A stretch of DNA of 15,272 nt from Acidobacteriota bacterium (GCA_021802085.1 JAKAAZ010000075.1:1-15272), one strand, 5' to 3'; counted from the first letter of the stretch, positions 6,090 through 14,040 are shown. Notes: generated from the sequence alone by a model not told the origin. Numbers and translations are program-made.

Positions 6090-7328
6090 TTATTCGATGA
6101 TGGCGATTTTGGCGCGCTTGCCGACGCGGATTTCAAGTTCCACATGCCCGTCGCCCAGCATCCAGGATTTTTCCTTCCATATCTCGCCGTTGATCTTCAC
6201 CGCGCCCTGCTTGATCTTTCTCTCTGCGTCGGTCCGCGATTCCGCCAGCCCGCATTCGAAGATCAGTTTCGAAACAGAAATGAACGGCACAGTTCGCGTC
6301 AACTTCACGCGTTCCACATTTTCGGGCATTTCCTTGCGCTGGAATTGCTTCGCCCAGTCTTCATCGGCCTTTTGCGCTGCTTCTACGCCGTGGAAGTCGG
6401 CGGTAATGGTGCGCGCCAGACTCTTCTTGGCGTCCATCGGATGCAACGCGCCGCTGGCGACATCCTTGCGCATGGAGTCGATTTCGCTCGGACGCAGGTC
6501 CGTCAGCAGCGTCCAGTAGCGCCACATCAGGTCATCCGAGATGGACATCAGTTTTCCATACATTTCCTGCGGCGGCTCATGGATTCCGATGGCGTTGTTG
6601 AGCGACTTCGACATTTTCTGGACGCCATCGAGTCCCTCGATGATGGGCATCATCAGGACGATTTGCGCGGGCTTGCCGGATTGGCGTTGTAGTTCGCGGC
6701 CGACGAGAAGATTGAATTTCTGGTCCGTCCCGCCCAGTTCCACATCCGCTTCCAGCATGACGGAATCGTACCCTTGCGCCAGCGGATACAACATTTCATG
6801 CAGAGAGATCGGCTGCTCGGCCTGAAAACGCTTGTGAAACTCGTCGCGTTCGAGCATCTGCGAGACGGTGAATTTGGCCGCCAGGCGGATGATGCCCTCG
6901 AAGCCAAGCTTGTCCAGCCATTCGGAATTGAAGCGGACTTCCGTCTTTGCTCGATCCAGAATTTTAAAGACCTGGTCGGTGTAGGTTTTGGAGTTTTGGT
7001 CAATCTCTTCGCGGGTCAGCGGCTTGCGGGTGACGGAGCGCCCGGTGGGATCGCCGATCAGGCTGGTAAAGTCGCCGATGAGAAAAATGACGGTGTGGCC
7101 GAGATCCTGAAAGTGCTTGAGTTTGCGGATCAGCACGGTGTGGCCGAGGTGCAGGTCGGGCGCGGTGGGATCGAAGCCGGCCTTGATGCGCAGCGGCCTG
7201 CCGGTAGCGCGGGACTGTTCCAGGCGCGCGCGCAGTTCGGCCAGGTGAATAATCTCCGCCGTGCCTTTTTGCAGATATTCCAACTGCTCGTCTACGGGCG
7301 CAAATACATGGAGAGCGAAATCTGACAT
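6090..7328 (-). CDS. tyrS: Tyrosyl-tRNA synthetase (KMSKS type)
   Basis: Charges tRNA-Tyr with tyrosine in the cytoplasm. The 412-residue length is typical. The class I catalytic domain carries the HIGH-type motif as HLGH at 60-63, GDFTSLIGDPTGRS at 85-98 and KMSKS at 238-242. KMSKS, rather than KFGKT, places it with the TyrZ-like branch of bacterial TyrRS. The C-terminal S4 RNA-binding domain spans about 348-410 (VSKLIFECGLAESRTDAERKI). The start is the ATG at 7326-7328 (MSDFAL); there is no Shine-Dalgarno, and a TATACT -10 box sits only 10 nt upstream, so the leader may be about 4 nt. The start is adjacent to, and divergent from, the PLP-enzyme gene. No T-box leader is visible upstream. Confidence 0.97.
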   Translation of the reverse strand: MSDFALHVFAPVDEQLEYLQKGTAEIIHLAELRARLEQSRATGRPLRIKAGFDPTAPDLHLGHTVLIRKLKHFQDLGHTVIFLIGDFTSLIGDPTGRSVTRKPLTREEIDQNSKTYTDQVFKILDRAKTEVRFNSEWLDKLGFEGIIRLAAKFTVSQMLERDEFHKRFQAEQPISLHEMLYPLAQGYDSVMLEADVELGGTDQKFNLLVGRELQRQSGKPAQIVLMMPIIEGLDGVQKMSKSLNNAIGIHEPPQEMYGKLMSISDDLMWRYWTLLTDLRPSEIDSMRKDVASGALHPMDAKKSLARTITADFHGVEAAQKADEDWAKQFQRKEMPENVERVKLTRTVPFISVSKLIFECGLAESRTDAERKIKQGAVKINGEIWKEKSWMLGDGHVELEIRVGKRAKIAIIE

Positions 7329-7338
7329 GATGAAACCC

Positions 7339-7344
7339 AGTATA
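7339..7344 (-). promoter_or_regulatory. Likely -10 box of tyrS
   Basis: TATACT reads on the minus strand 10 nt before the tyrS ATG. No matching -35 is seen 17 nt further upstream (a GC-rich stretch). The same AT-rich block reads TATAAAA on the plus strand (7341-7347), where it could serve as -10 for the divergent PLP-enzyme gene whose start I place at 7393. Confidence 0.45.
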
Positions 7345-7392
7345 AAAGGTGCGTGGCCCGCCGCGGCGGGTTCCCGCGGACGGGGGGTGATT

Positions 7393-8592
7393 GTGGCCAT
7401 CGATGTTGCACGGGTTCGGGCGGATACGCCGGGGTGCGAGAACGTGCTGCACTTGAACAACGCGGGCGCGAGCCTGTCGCCGCGGGCAGTGGTGGAGCGG
7501 GTGAAGGCGCATCTCGATCTGGAAGCGGCGATGGGCGGCTACGAGGCTGCCGACAGCGCGGCGGAGGAGTCGGAGCGCGTGTATCGATCCATTGCCGGGA
7601 TGCTGGGGTGCGCGGCGGAAGAGATTGCGCTGGTCGAAAGCGCCACGCGGGCCTGGGATGCAGCCTTCTACGCGCTGGCCGAACGGTTTGAGCCCGGCGA
7701 CAAAATTCTGACGGCTGCGAATGAGTACGTCAGCAATTATCTGGCGTTTTTGCAAGTGGCGCGCAAACGCGGCGTCGATATTGTTGTTGTGCCAAGCGAA
7801 GAGGGCGGAGAAATTTCTTTGACCGCTCTGGAAGCGGCAATCGATCAGCATGGCCAGCGGGTGAAACTGATCGCGCTGACCCACGTGCCCAGCAACGGCG
7901 GCCTGGTGCAACCGGCGGCGGCGGTGGGTCGCATCGCGCGGGGGAACCGCGTACCGTTTTTGCTGGATGCCTGCCAGTCCGCCGGGCAGATGCCGCTCGA
8001 TGTGGAGGAGCTTGGCTGCGACATGCTGTCCGCGACCGGAAGAAAATATCTGCGCGGGCCGCGCGGCACTGGATTTCTGTATGTGAGGCGGTCGCTGGTG
8101 GAGCAGTTGGAGCCGACGCCGCTGGATATGCGTTCGGCGACGTGGACGGCGCGCGACCAGTATAAAGTTCGCAAGGATGCGCGGCGATTTGAGACCTGGG
8201 AAAGCTCGCTTGCATGCAGGCTGGGACTGGGGGTCGCAGTGGAGTATGCGAGGGCGGTTGGACTGGAAGATATTGCCGAACGCGTGACGATGCTGGCGGA
8301 GCGGTTGCGCGGTGAGCTGGCGGGCATTGCGGGAGTTACAGTGCGGGATTTGCCGGGCGACGGCAGCCGGAAGCGATGCGGCATTGTGACGTTCACGCAT
8401 GAACGACACGCCGCGCACGCCATCTTTGAGCGCATGCGAGAGCGGCGCATCAACGTTCGCGTGACCCCGGTAGGCTCGACGCGCATCGATATGGAGGAGC
8501 GGGGGCTGACGGAGATGGTCCGCGCCTCGGTACATTACTACAACACGGAAGGCGAACTGGGGCGGTTTGCGCGGGCGATTCGGGATCTTTAG
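7393..8592 (+). CDS. Class V aminotransferase-fold PLP-dependent enzyme
   Basis: A cytoplasmic PLP enzyme of the cysteine desulfurase/isopenicillin epimerase-like fold (399 residues). It opens with the family-typical HLNNAGASL (20-28). HVPSNGG is at 164-170, the PLP-ring Asp192 is in LLDACQSAGQ, and the Schiff-base Lys218 is in SATGRKYLRGPRGTGF. In the C-terminal part, the loop after NVRVTPV (354-360) has no Cys where SufS/CsdA carry the persulfide Cys, so sulfur transfer by that route is unlikely; the substrate is unknown. The GTG at 7393 is chosen because GGGGGG lies 5 nt before it and the plus-strand TATAAAA box precedes it. GTG 7387 or ATG 7327, which overlaps the tyrS start, are alternatives. 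It diverges from tyrS. Confidence 0.88.
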   Translation: MAIDVARVRADTPGCENVLHLNNAGASLSPRAVVERVKAHLDLEAAMGGYEAADSAAEESERVYRSIAGMLGCAAEEIALVESATRAWDAAFYALAERFEPGDKILTAANEYVSNYLAFLQVARKRGVDIVVVPSEEGGEISLTALEAAIDQHGQRVKLIALTHVPSNGGLVQPAAAVGRIARGNRVPFLLDACQSAGQMPLDVEELGCDMLSATGRKYLRGPRGTGFLYVRRSLVEQLEPTPLDMRSATWTARDQYKVRKDARRFETWESSLACRLGLGVAVEYARAVGLEDIAERVTMLAERLRGELAGIAGVTVRDLPGDGSRKRCGIVTFTHERHAAHAIFERMRERRINVRVTPVGSTRIDMEERGLTEMVRASVHYYNTEGELGRFARAIRDL

Positions 8593-8640
8593 GGCGTGTT
8601 GAATCAATGAATCTGCGGGCATCAGCCAAACGCTCACAGG

Positions 8641-8722
8641 GGCTGAAGCCTGCTATTTCTGTGGACTTGAGCGGCATGGCTAAAGCCATGCCCTGATACA
8701 GGGCTTGTTTTATAAAACAAGC
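8641..8722. repeat. Cluster of nested stem-loops and a perfect 20-bp palindrome
   Basis: Within the gene-free stretch 8593-8796 four inverted repeats follow one another: GGCT-GA-AGCC (8641-8650); GGCATGGC-TAAA-GCCATGCC (8673-8692); CCCTG-ATA-CAGGG (8691-8703), which overlaps the preceding stem by two bases; and GCTTGTTTTATAAAACAAGC (8703-8722), a perfect palindrome. The overlaps mean that some stems are mutually exclusive. The arrangement resembles a dispersed structured repeat. The last palindrome has T-rich flanks and could also end transcription of the PLP-enzyme gene or act as an operator 75 bp before the next gene. Confidence 0.6.
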
Positions 8723-8796
8723 TTTACGCAGACATTCGAGGTTTTCTGAACCATCGCGCTATCGAATTCGACAGGAACGCGTCCCAAGGAGGACGG

Positions 8797-9399
8797 ATGC
8801 CGCGACGCTCTTTCATCTCGCTTGCTGTTGCAGGGTTGCTGATGGCGGTGTTCGTCGCACCAGCGACGCCGGCGCACGGCCAGAACGGCTACACGGGCGC
8901 GGACCTGGAGCGCATGGGCCAATGGCTCACGTACTATCAACTGGACGTCTATCGGCTGGAGATTCCGACGTATGCTTCTCCGTATGCGGCGGCGCTGACC
9001 AGCGGCAAGCATGGCTGGAGGATCGTGGTATTTCTGCGCGACGGCGGAGTGACGAATGTGGACTGGGATTCCGGATTTCTGAAACGGCCGTTTCAGGCTG
9101 CCAGCACGGACAATTTCGTCCTGACGCCGCACGCGGGAACGGATTTTGGGGTCAGCTTCAGCGGGTGCGATGCGCGGAATTGCGCCGGCAACTATGGCGC
9201 GCTGCTGTACCTGCCCTGGAGCCACCAGTTCTTTCAGAAGACGGTGGCACCGCAATCGGTCGCGTGTTCTCAGGCTCTGTTGGACCCACGCAATGCGGCT
9301 GCGCTGCAGGTGCTCGATGCCGCACTGAGGCGCCAGCAGGCTGCCGGTGCGCAGTATGTTCCTCCGCCGTGTCCTTCGATCGGGCGGTCGGCGCCTTGA
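8797..9399 (+). CDS. Exported protein of unknown function
   Basis: A 200-residue secreted or periplasmic protein with no family I recognise. The signal peptide is MPRRS, a hydrophobic core (about 8-24) and a cleavage region at AHGQ (26-29). The mature protein is compact and aromatic-rich (GQWLTYYQLDVYRLEIP, WRIVVFLRDGG, NYGALLYLPWSHQFF) with four Cys (124, 129, 157, 192) that could form two disulfides. The final residues are Pro-rich. AAGGAGG at 8786-8792 lies 4 nt before the ATG, fixing the start. The next gene follows 96 nt downstream on the same strand; a shared transcript is possible but not shown. Confidence 0.78.
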   Translation: MPRRSFISLAVAGLLMAVFVAPATPAHGQNGYTGADLERMGQWLTYYQLDVYRLEIPTYASPYAAALTSGKHGWRIVVFLRDGGVTNVDWDSGFLKRPFQAASTDNFVLTPHAGTDFGVSFSGCDARNCAGNYGALLYLPWSHQFFQKTVAPQSVACSQALLDPRNAAALQVLDAALRRQQAAGAQYVPPPCPSIGRSAP

Positions 9400-9495
9400 T
9401 CCGGCTTTCCGCATCTGCCCTGCCGGAGAGGATTCCTATCGGGAGCCGGGGCGGAGGGGTTGCAGGATCGGCTGCCTTCTTTTAGCGTCAAGACT

Positions 9496-10308
9496 ATGAC
9501 AGAAAAGGAAACTCATCCGGGAGTGGTGCTCTCTCTCGCCGGGAAAGTTGCGCTAGTCACGGGAGGTTCGCGTGGAATCGGCGCGGCCACGGTGCGCCTG
9601 TTTTCACAGGCGGGCGCTAAAGTCGTGTTCAACTACCGTAGCGCGCAGAAAGAAGCGGAACTTCTGGCGGTCGAATGCGGCGGCCCGGAGCGCTGCATCG
9701 CGGTGCATCGGGAACTGACCAATCCGGCCCATGGCAGGGAACTGGTCGAAGATACGGTCCGAGCCTTCGGCAGGCTGGACTGCCTGGTGGGCAATCACGG
9801 CATCTGGCCGCCGCATGACGCGCCGATCGAGTCGATGGGCGATGTGCAGTGGCATCGGACGATGCATGTCAACCTGGACAGCATGTTTGGGGTGGTGCAG
9901 GCTGCGGTGGCGCAGTTCAAGAAGCAGGGCAGACCGACGAAGAACGCGGCGGCGGGTTGGATCGTGCTGATCAGCTCGACGGCTGCGCAGCGCGGAGAGG
10001 CGATGCACGCCGACTATGCCGCGTCGAAAGGCGCGATCATCAGCTTCACCAAGAGCCTGTCGAGCGAGCTGATTCGCGACGGCATCCACGTCAACTGCGT
10101 GGCGCCGGGATGGGTGGATACGGACATGTCCGCGGCCACGCTGCGCGACCCGGAGAGAAGGGAGAGGGTTCTTTCGGGGATCCCGGTGGGGCGCGCCGCA
10201 ATTCCGGCGGAGATTGCGGGTCCGGTGCTGTTTCTATGCACTCCGTTTGCCGGATTCGTCAGCGGGGAAGTTTTCAATGTCAACGGGGGATCGGTCCTGG
10301 TCGGCTGA
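9496..10308 (+). CDS. SDR-family NAD(P)-dependent dehydrogenase, FabG-like
   Basis: A cytoplasmic short-chain dehydrogenase/reductase of 270 residues, close to the family's usual 250. It has the Rossmann motif TGGSRGIG at 22-29, NYRS after strand 2 (46-49), GNHG (99-102) where most members have NNAG, a catalytic Ser161 in ISST, Tyr174 and Lys178 in YAASK, and PGWVDTDM (204-211). The closing NVNGG is typical. The overall pattern resembles 3-oxoacyl-ACP reductases, but so do many SDRs of other specificity, so the substrate is open. The ATG at 9496 is preferred; a TTG at 9460 would add 12 residues but has a Shine-Dalgarno too close to it. The 3' end overlaps the next gene by 32 bp, suggesting cotranscription. 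Confidence 0.9.
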   Translation: MTEKETHPGVVLSLAGKVALVTGGSRGIGAATVRLFSQAGAKVVFNYRSAQKEAELLAVECGGPERCIAVHRELTNPAHGRELVEDTVRAFGRLDCLVGNHGIWPPHDAPIESMGDVQWHRTMHVNLDSMFGVVQAAVAQFKKQGRPTKNAAAGWIVLISSTAAQRGEAMHADYAASKGAIISFTKSLSSELIRDGIHVNCVAPGWVDTDMSAATLRDPERRERVLSGIPVGRAAIPAEIAGPVLFLCTPFAGFVSGEVFNVNGGSVLVG

Positions 10309-11104
10309 AGTGGTGTCCGGTCTACTACTAGGAAGGACGGGGCTGGCGTTGCTTTGCCTGCTGTGGCCTTCTCTGCTGGCGGGTCAGGCGACGGACGCGA
10401 CCGCACAGGCGAATCAGCAAAAGGCCCGTGCAACGCTGGCAGCGACCCTCCAGGCGCTGGGAGGGCAGGCATGGCTCGATCTCCGGAGCAGCCGCAGCCG
10501 TGCCCGCATCGCGTCGTTCTTCCAGGGAACTCCCACTGGCGAGGTTGCCGAGGCGACGATGACGCGCCAGCTTCCCGACAAGGAGCGCATCGATTTTGAC
10601 AAGGGGCGCGTGGTGCAGATTTTTTCAGGGAACAGCGGCTGGGAGATCACGTACAAGGGCAAGAAGGAGCTGCCAGCGGAACAAGAGGACGCCCGCCTGC
10701 GCTGGCGGAAGCATTCGCTCAGGACGGTGCTCGGGGAGTGGTATCGGAATCCGGCGACGGTTCTGATGGATGAAGGACAGTCGCAGGTGGAACGGCATCT
10801 GGCTGAGAAAATCATGCTCATGAATGCTGCGAACGATGCGGTCACGCTGGAAATCGACACGGAGAGCCATCTTCCATTGCGGCTGAGCTTCGCGTGGCGC
10901 GATCCGCAATTCCACGACAAAAACCTGGATGCCGTCGAGTACGACAACTACCAAAAGATCGACAACATTGCGACACCCTTTACCGTGACGCGGACGCACA
11001 ACGGCGAAACAGTGCGCCAGACCTATCTGCTTGGCGTCCAATACAACGTCGCTTTGAAGGATGGCCTGTTCGACCCGGACCGCGCCGCCGCGCATTTCAA
11101 ATAA
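10277..11104 (+). CDS. Exported LolA-like protein of unknown function
   Basis: A 275-residue protein with an N-terminal hydrophobic segment (about 16-36, GLALLCLLWPSLLAGQA) that should be a signal peptide. The mature part begins with a helical region (QQKARATLAATLQALGG) and continues as a beta-rich region with the feel of the LolA/outer-membrane-lipoprotein-sorting fold: GRVVQIFSGNSGWEITYKGK, LEIDTESHLPLRLSFAW, NYQKIDNIATPFTVT. This is fold resemblance only; no true LolA assignment is claimed. The ATG at 10277 has GGGGAAG upstream and overlaps the dehydrogenase end; GTG codons at 10310 and 10313, just after that stop, would also leave a signal peptide. The SRPBCC gene follows after 21 nt, so the three genes are probably one unit. 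Confidence 0.75.
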   Translation: MSTGDRSWSAEVVSGLLLGRTGLALLCLLWPSLLAGQATDATAQANQQKARATLAATLQALGGQAWLDLRSSRSRARIASFFQGTPTGEVAEATMTRQLPDKERIDFDKGRVVQIFSGNSGWEITYKGKKELPAEQEDARLRWRKHSLRTVLGEWYRNPATVLMDEGQSQVERHLAEKIMLMNAANDAVTLEIDTESHLPLRLSFAWRDPQFHDKNLDAVEYDNYQKIDNIATPFTVTRTHNGETVRQTYLLGVQYNVALKDGLFDPDRAAAHFK

Positions 11105-11125
11105 GGGCTGCCGGATGGAGGAGCG

Positions 11126-11632
11126 ATGACGAAGGATGCCGCGCGCGCGGACGATCCGATGAAAGATTCGAACGGCAACGACGCGATTGCAACAATCGAG
11201 ACGATCTATCGGCTCGATTGGGAACGCGACTACGCGCTGGGTTTGGAGCGGGTATGGACGGCGATTTCGGACGAGAATGAGATCACGGCGTGGATGAGGT
11301 TCGCGACGAGACTGGAACTCCGGGTGGGCGGCGCCATCCACATCGACTTCTCTTCGCAGGGCTTTCTCGACGGAGTCGTTTGCAACCTGGAAGCGCCGAA
11401 TCTCCTCATCTACACCTGGGGGGATTCTTTGGTGAAGTGGAACCTGGAGGGAGACGGCAGCAAAACGACGCTGCGCTTGTCCCACATTGGGGTCCGTCCG
11501 GAGCTGATGGCGGGGATGGGCGCGGGTTGGCACGCCTTTCTCGATCACCTGGAAGACCACCTGACGGGGAGCTCGCGGGCAGACCGTTACCGGGAGTTGA
11601 AAGGCCGCTACGAGAAAGAAGTTCCATCATAG
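11126..11632 (+). CDS. SRPBCC / AHSA1-like protein
   Basis: A 168-residue cytoplasmic START-like protein of the type annotated as activator of Hsp90 ATPase homologue 1-like, a helix-grip fold with a hydrophobic ligand pocket. Visible family marks are the opening DYALGLERVWTAISDENEITAWM (about 35-57), VGGAIHIDF (68-75), DGVVCNLEAPNLLIYTWG (82-99) and the closing long helix after HAFLDHLEDHLTG (136-148). GGAGGAG at 11117-11123 just before the ATG sets the start; an internal ATG at 11159 could trim 11 weakly conserved residues. The ligand is unknown. It ends 45 nt before fabZ, which seems to have its own -10 box. Confidence 0.85.
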   Translation: MTKDAARADDPMKDSNGNDAIATIETIYRLDWERDYALGLERVWTAISDENEITAWMRFATRLELRVGGAIHIDFSSQGFLDGVVCNLEAPNLLIYTWGDSLVKWNLEGDGSKTTLRLSHIGVRPELMAGMGAGWHAFLDHLEDHLTGSSRADRYRELKGRYEKEVPS

Positions 11633-11658
11633 AAATCGGCGATGTGCCCCCAGCGTTT

Positions 11659-11664
11659 TATAAT
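11659..11664 (+). promoter_or_regulatory. Likely -10 box of fabZ
   Basis: A perfect TATAAT ends 13 nt before the fabZ ATG, giving a leader of about 7 nt if transcription starts at the usual distance. No good -35 is seen 17 nt upstream (TCGGCG), and the fabZ start lacks a Shine-Dalgarno. Confidence 0.5.
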
Positions 11665-11677
11665 CGGCTGGGCAGCT

Positions 11678-12229
11678 ATGGAAAACAACGAGAACGCAAT
11701 CCCCGAAGAACCCTGGTTGAAGGCGCCGCTCGACATCGTCGAGATCATGGAGATCCTTCCGCATCGTTATCCTTTTTTGCTGATCGACCGCGTGATCGAG
11801 ATCGAGCGCAAGAAGCGCATCGTCGCGATCAAGAACGTGACCGCCAACGAGCCGTATTTTCAAGGGCATTTCCCGAATTTCCCGATCATGCCCGGCGTGC
11901 TGATGATCGAGGCCATCGCACAGGCGGGCGGGGCGCTGCTGCTAACGGAGTTCCCGGACCGGCATGAAAAGCTGGTGCTGTTTACCGGGATTGAGAACGC
12001 CCGGTTTCGCCGTCCCGTGGTGCCCGGCGACCAGGCGCGGATTGTGGTCGAGGTGGTGAACTGGCGTCCGCGCGCCGTGCGTATGCAGGGCAATGTGTAT
12101 GTCGGCGACAAGCTGGTCTGCGAGTCGATCGTGATGTGCCAGATTGTTCCTCGCCGGCGACCCAGCAAAACAAAGGATGACAGCCCGACCCCGGTGAGCA
12201 CTCCTCAAGAGGCCGCTGTCGAAGCGTGA
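11678..12229 (+). CDS. fabZ: 3-hydroxyacyl-ACP dehydratase FabZ
   Basis: Dehydrates (3R)-hydroxyacyl-ACP to trans-2-enoyl-ACP in fatty-acid elongation; a cytoplasmic hot-dog-fold enzyme. The motif ILPHRYPFLLIDRV (26-39) and the catalytic helix region GHFPNFPIMPGVLMIEAIAQ (63-82), with His64 and Glu78, are clear. At 183 residues it is longer than the usual 140-160 because of an N-terminal extension and a Lys/Pro/Ser-rich C-terminal tail from about 159. The start at 11678 is chosen over an upstream frame extension because the -10 box lies in between. Its stop overlaps the lpxA start (GTGA), so the two are translationally coupled. Since LpxA draws on the same hydroxyacyl-ACP pool, this linkage is common in lipid A clusters. 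Confidence 0.95.
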   Translation: MENNENAIPEEPWLKAPLDIVEIMEILPHRYPFLLIDRVIEIERKKRIVAIKNVTANEPYFQGHFPNFPIMPGVLMIEAIAQAGGALLLTEFPDRHEKLVLFTGIENARFRRPVVPGDQARIVVEVVNWRPRAVRMQGNVYVGDKLVCESIVMCQIVPRRRPSKTKDDSPTPVSTPQEAAVEA

Positions 12230-13020
12230 GCATCCATCCCACCGCGGTCATTCACCCGTCAGCCATCGTTGCAGAGACGGCGACCATTGGCGCGGGTTGC
12301 CGCATCGGCGCGTTTTCCATCGTCGGTCCCGATGTGGAACTCGGCGAGGACTGCGAGTTGGTGTCGCATGTCGTGCTGGACGGGCATACGCGGCTGGGCA
12401 GGGGAAATCGGATCTTTTCCTTTGCGGCGATCGGTGTCGCACCGCAGGATTTGAAATACAAAGGCGAACCGACGCGGCTGGAAATCGGCGACCGCAACGT
12501 GATTCGCGAATATGCGACCATCTCGCGTGGAACGGCTGGCGGGGGCGGCACCACGCGGCTCGGCGACGATTGCCTGATCATGGCGTATACGCACATCGGC
12601 CATGACAGCCGGATCGGCAACCACTGCATCCTGGCCAATGCCGCGACGCTGGCCGGTCACGTCATCATCGAGGATTATGCCACCGTGGGCGCGCTGTGCC
12701 CGGTGCATCAGTTTTGCCGCATTGGGCGGTACGCATTTATCGGCGGCGGCACGACCATTACGCAGGATGTGCTGCCGTTTTCTCTCACCTCCGCGAAACG
12801 GGAAACGCACGCGTTCAGCCTGAATAAAGTGGGCCTGGAACGGCGGGGATTTTCAGCGGAACAATTGCGCAGTCTGCATCGCGCCTACCGAACGCTGCTG
12901 GCGGCGAAGTTGAACACGACGCAGGCGCTGGAAAAATTGAAGGCGGAGAAAATCGGCAGCGAAGAAGTCGCATATTTGATTGACTTCATCGAAAGCTCCT
13001 CGCGCGGCATCATCAAGTAA
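12226..13020 (+). CDS. lpxA: UDP-N-acetylglucosamine acyltransferase LpxA
   Basis: Transfers (R)-3-hydroxyacyl from ACP to UDP-GlcNAc, the first step of lipid A synthesis, in the cytoplasm. The 264-residue length is typical. Residues 1-190 are left-handed beta-helix hexapeptide repeats. HIGHD at 123-127 gives His126, aligning with catalytic His125 of E. coli, and His145 (LAGH) and His161 (VHQFC) match its other conserved His. Gly174 aligns with E. coli Gly173, the acyl-chain ruler, so a long (about C14) hydroxyacyl chain is the simplest prediction. The C-terminal helical domain spans about 192-264. It starts at GTG 12226, overlapping the fabZ stop by 4 bp. lpxI follows 18 nt after its stop. 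Confidence 0.97.
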   Translation: MSIHPTAVIHPSAIVAETATIGAGCRIGAFSIVGPDVELGEDCELVSHVVLDGHTRLGRGNRIFSFAAIGVAPQDLKYKGEPTRLEIGDRNVIREYATISRGTAGGGGTTRLGDDCLIMAYTHIGHDSRIGNHCILANAATLAGHVIIEDYATVGALCPVHQFCRIGRYAFIGGGTTITQDVLPFSLTSAKRETHAFSLNKVGLERRGFSAEQLRSLHRAYRTLLAAKLNTTQALEKLKAEKIGSEEVAYLIDFIESSSRGIIK

Positions 13021-13038
13021 ACGGTCCTCTACTCGAAC

Positions 13039-13965
13039 ATGTCCACGCCTTCCAATCGCGATGCTCGCATACCCACACCGGGGAAGTTGGGACTGATTGC
13101 GGGGAACGGGCGGTTTCCGTTTCTGCTGCTCGACGCGGCTCGCGCCCATGGCACCGAAGTGATCGTCGCGGCGATTCGGGAAGAGACGGACGCGGAGATG
13201 AACACGCGGGCCGCTGAAGATGCGGGCGTGCGCGTGCATTGGCTGTCGCTCGGGGAGTTGTCGCGTCTGATTGAGATGTTTCATCGCGAGGGCGTGACCC
13301 AGGCGGTGATGGCCGGGCAGGTGAAACATAAACAGATTTTTTCCAGCATCCGGCCCGACTGGAAGCTGGCCAAGCTGCTGCTTTCGCTGGGCAGCCGCAA
13401 TACCGATGGATTGCTGGGCGCGATCGCGAAGGTGCTTCAGGAGGAAGGGATTGAGCTGATCTCCTCGACGATATTTCTGGAGCCGTTGCTGGCGCGTCCC
13501 GGGGTCCTGACGGCGCGCGGTCCCAACGAGAGAGAGCAGCGCGATATTGCGTATGGGCGCGAGGTGGCGCGGGCGCTGGCGGCCTACGATATCGGCCAGA
13601 CGGTGGTGATCGCGGCGCACGCCTGTGTTGCCGTGGAAGCGATGGAAGGCACGGATGCGACCATCCTGCGCGCAGGGACGATCCTGGGATCTACGGGAAC
13701 GGCTGGGGAGGCGTCCACGCTGGAGCGTTCCCTGACCGTGGTGAAGGTGGCCAAGCCGAAGCAGGACATGCGCTTCGATGTGCCCGTCATCGGGATGGGC
13801 ACGGTGACGGCGATGCGGCAGGCGGGCGCGACCTGTCTGGCCATGGAGGCCGGGCGCACGCTTATTTTCGATCTGGCGGCGGTGACCGCGGCTGCCGACC
13901 GGGCTGGAATCGCCATGGTGGCCGAGGCCGGCTCCTCGGCTCCGTCCCGTCCGGGCCAGGATTGA
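13039..13965 (+). CDS. lpxI: UDP-2,3-diacylglucosamine pyrophosphatase LpxI
   Basis: Hydrolyses UDP-2,3-diacylglucosamine to lipid X and UMP, replacing LpxH in lineages that lack it; 308 residues, slightly longer than the usual 270-280 because of extensions at both ends. Family marks are LGLIAGNGRFP (17-27), MAGQVKHKQIF (91-101), SLGSRNTDGLLGAIA (116-130), the EGTDATI segment (203-209) and VKVAKPKQDMRFDVPVIGMGT (235-255). Asp243 in KPKQDMR is the likely catalytic residue by analogy with the Caulobacter enzyme. It sits directly after lpxA, as expected for a lipid A operon; lpxB and lpxD are not in view. No Shine-Dalgarno is visible before the ATG. Confidence 0.94.
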   Translation: MSTPSNRDARIPTPGKLGLIAGNGRFPFLLLDAARAHGTEVIVAAIREETDAEMNTRAAEDAGVRVHWLSLGELSRLIEMFHREGVTQAVMAGQVKHKQIFSSIRPDWKLAKLLLSLGSRNTDGLLGAIAKVLQEEGIELISSTIFLEPLLARPGVLTARGPNEREQRDIAYGREVARALAAYDIGQTVVIAAHACVAVEAMEGTDATILRAGTILGSTGTAGEASTLERSLTVVKVAKPKQDMRFDVPVIGMGTVTAMRQAGATCLAMEAGRTLIFDLAAVTAAADRAGIAMVAEAGSSAPSRPGQD

Positions 13966-14014
13966 TGGAGCCACAGGCCGAAATACGTGGCAGCCACGAC
14001 TGTAGCCACTCTCG

Positions 14015-14020
14015 TATAAT
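14015..14020 (+). promoter_or_regulatory. Likely -10 box of the peroxiredoxin gene
   Basis: A perfect TATAAT ends 20 nt before the ATG. GGGAG (14027-14031) follows at about the expected transcription start, 9 nt before the ATG. No convincing -35 is seen. It indicates a promoter separate from the lpx operon. Confidence 0.5.
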
Positions 14021-14040
14021 CAGGCCGGGAGATTGCCGCT

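Noticed and set aside
7327..7392. ATG start for the PLP enzyme overlapping the tyrS start
   Set aside because: It would add low-complexity residues not seen in the family, and would place the plus-strand -10-like box inside the gene; GTG 7393 has a better ribosome-binding site.
7000..8637. Very long open frame (545 codons) on the minus strand opposite the PLP-enzyme gene
   Set aside because: It lies antisense to a clear PLP-enzyme gene and its sequence is Arg/His/Pro-rich without domains, as expected for a shadow frame in GC-rich DNA.
9460..9495. TTG start for the dehydrogenase, 12 codons upstream
   Set aside because: The candidate GGAG is only 3 nt from the TTG, and the added residues are not part of the SDR fold; ATG 9496 fits better.
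12853..13974. Minus-strand open frame of 373 codons opposite lpxI
   Set aside because: It covers lpxI and the end of lpxA in antisense and encodes low-complexity Arg/His-rich sequence; lpxI is unambiguous.
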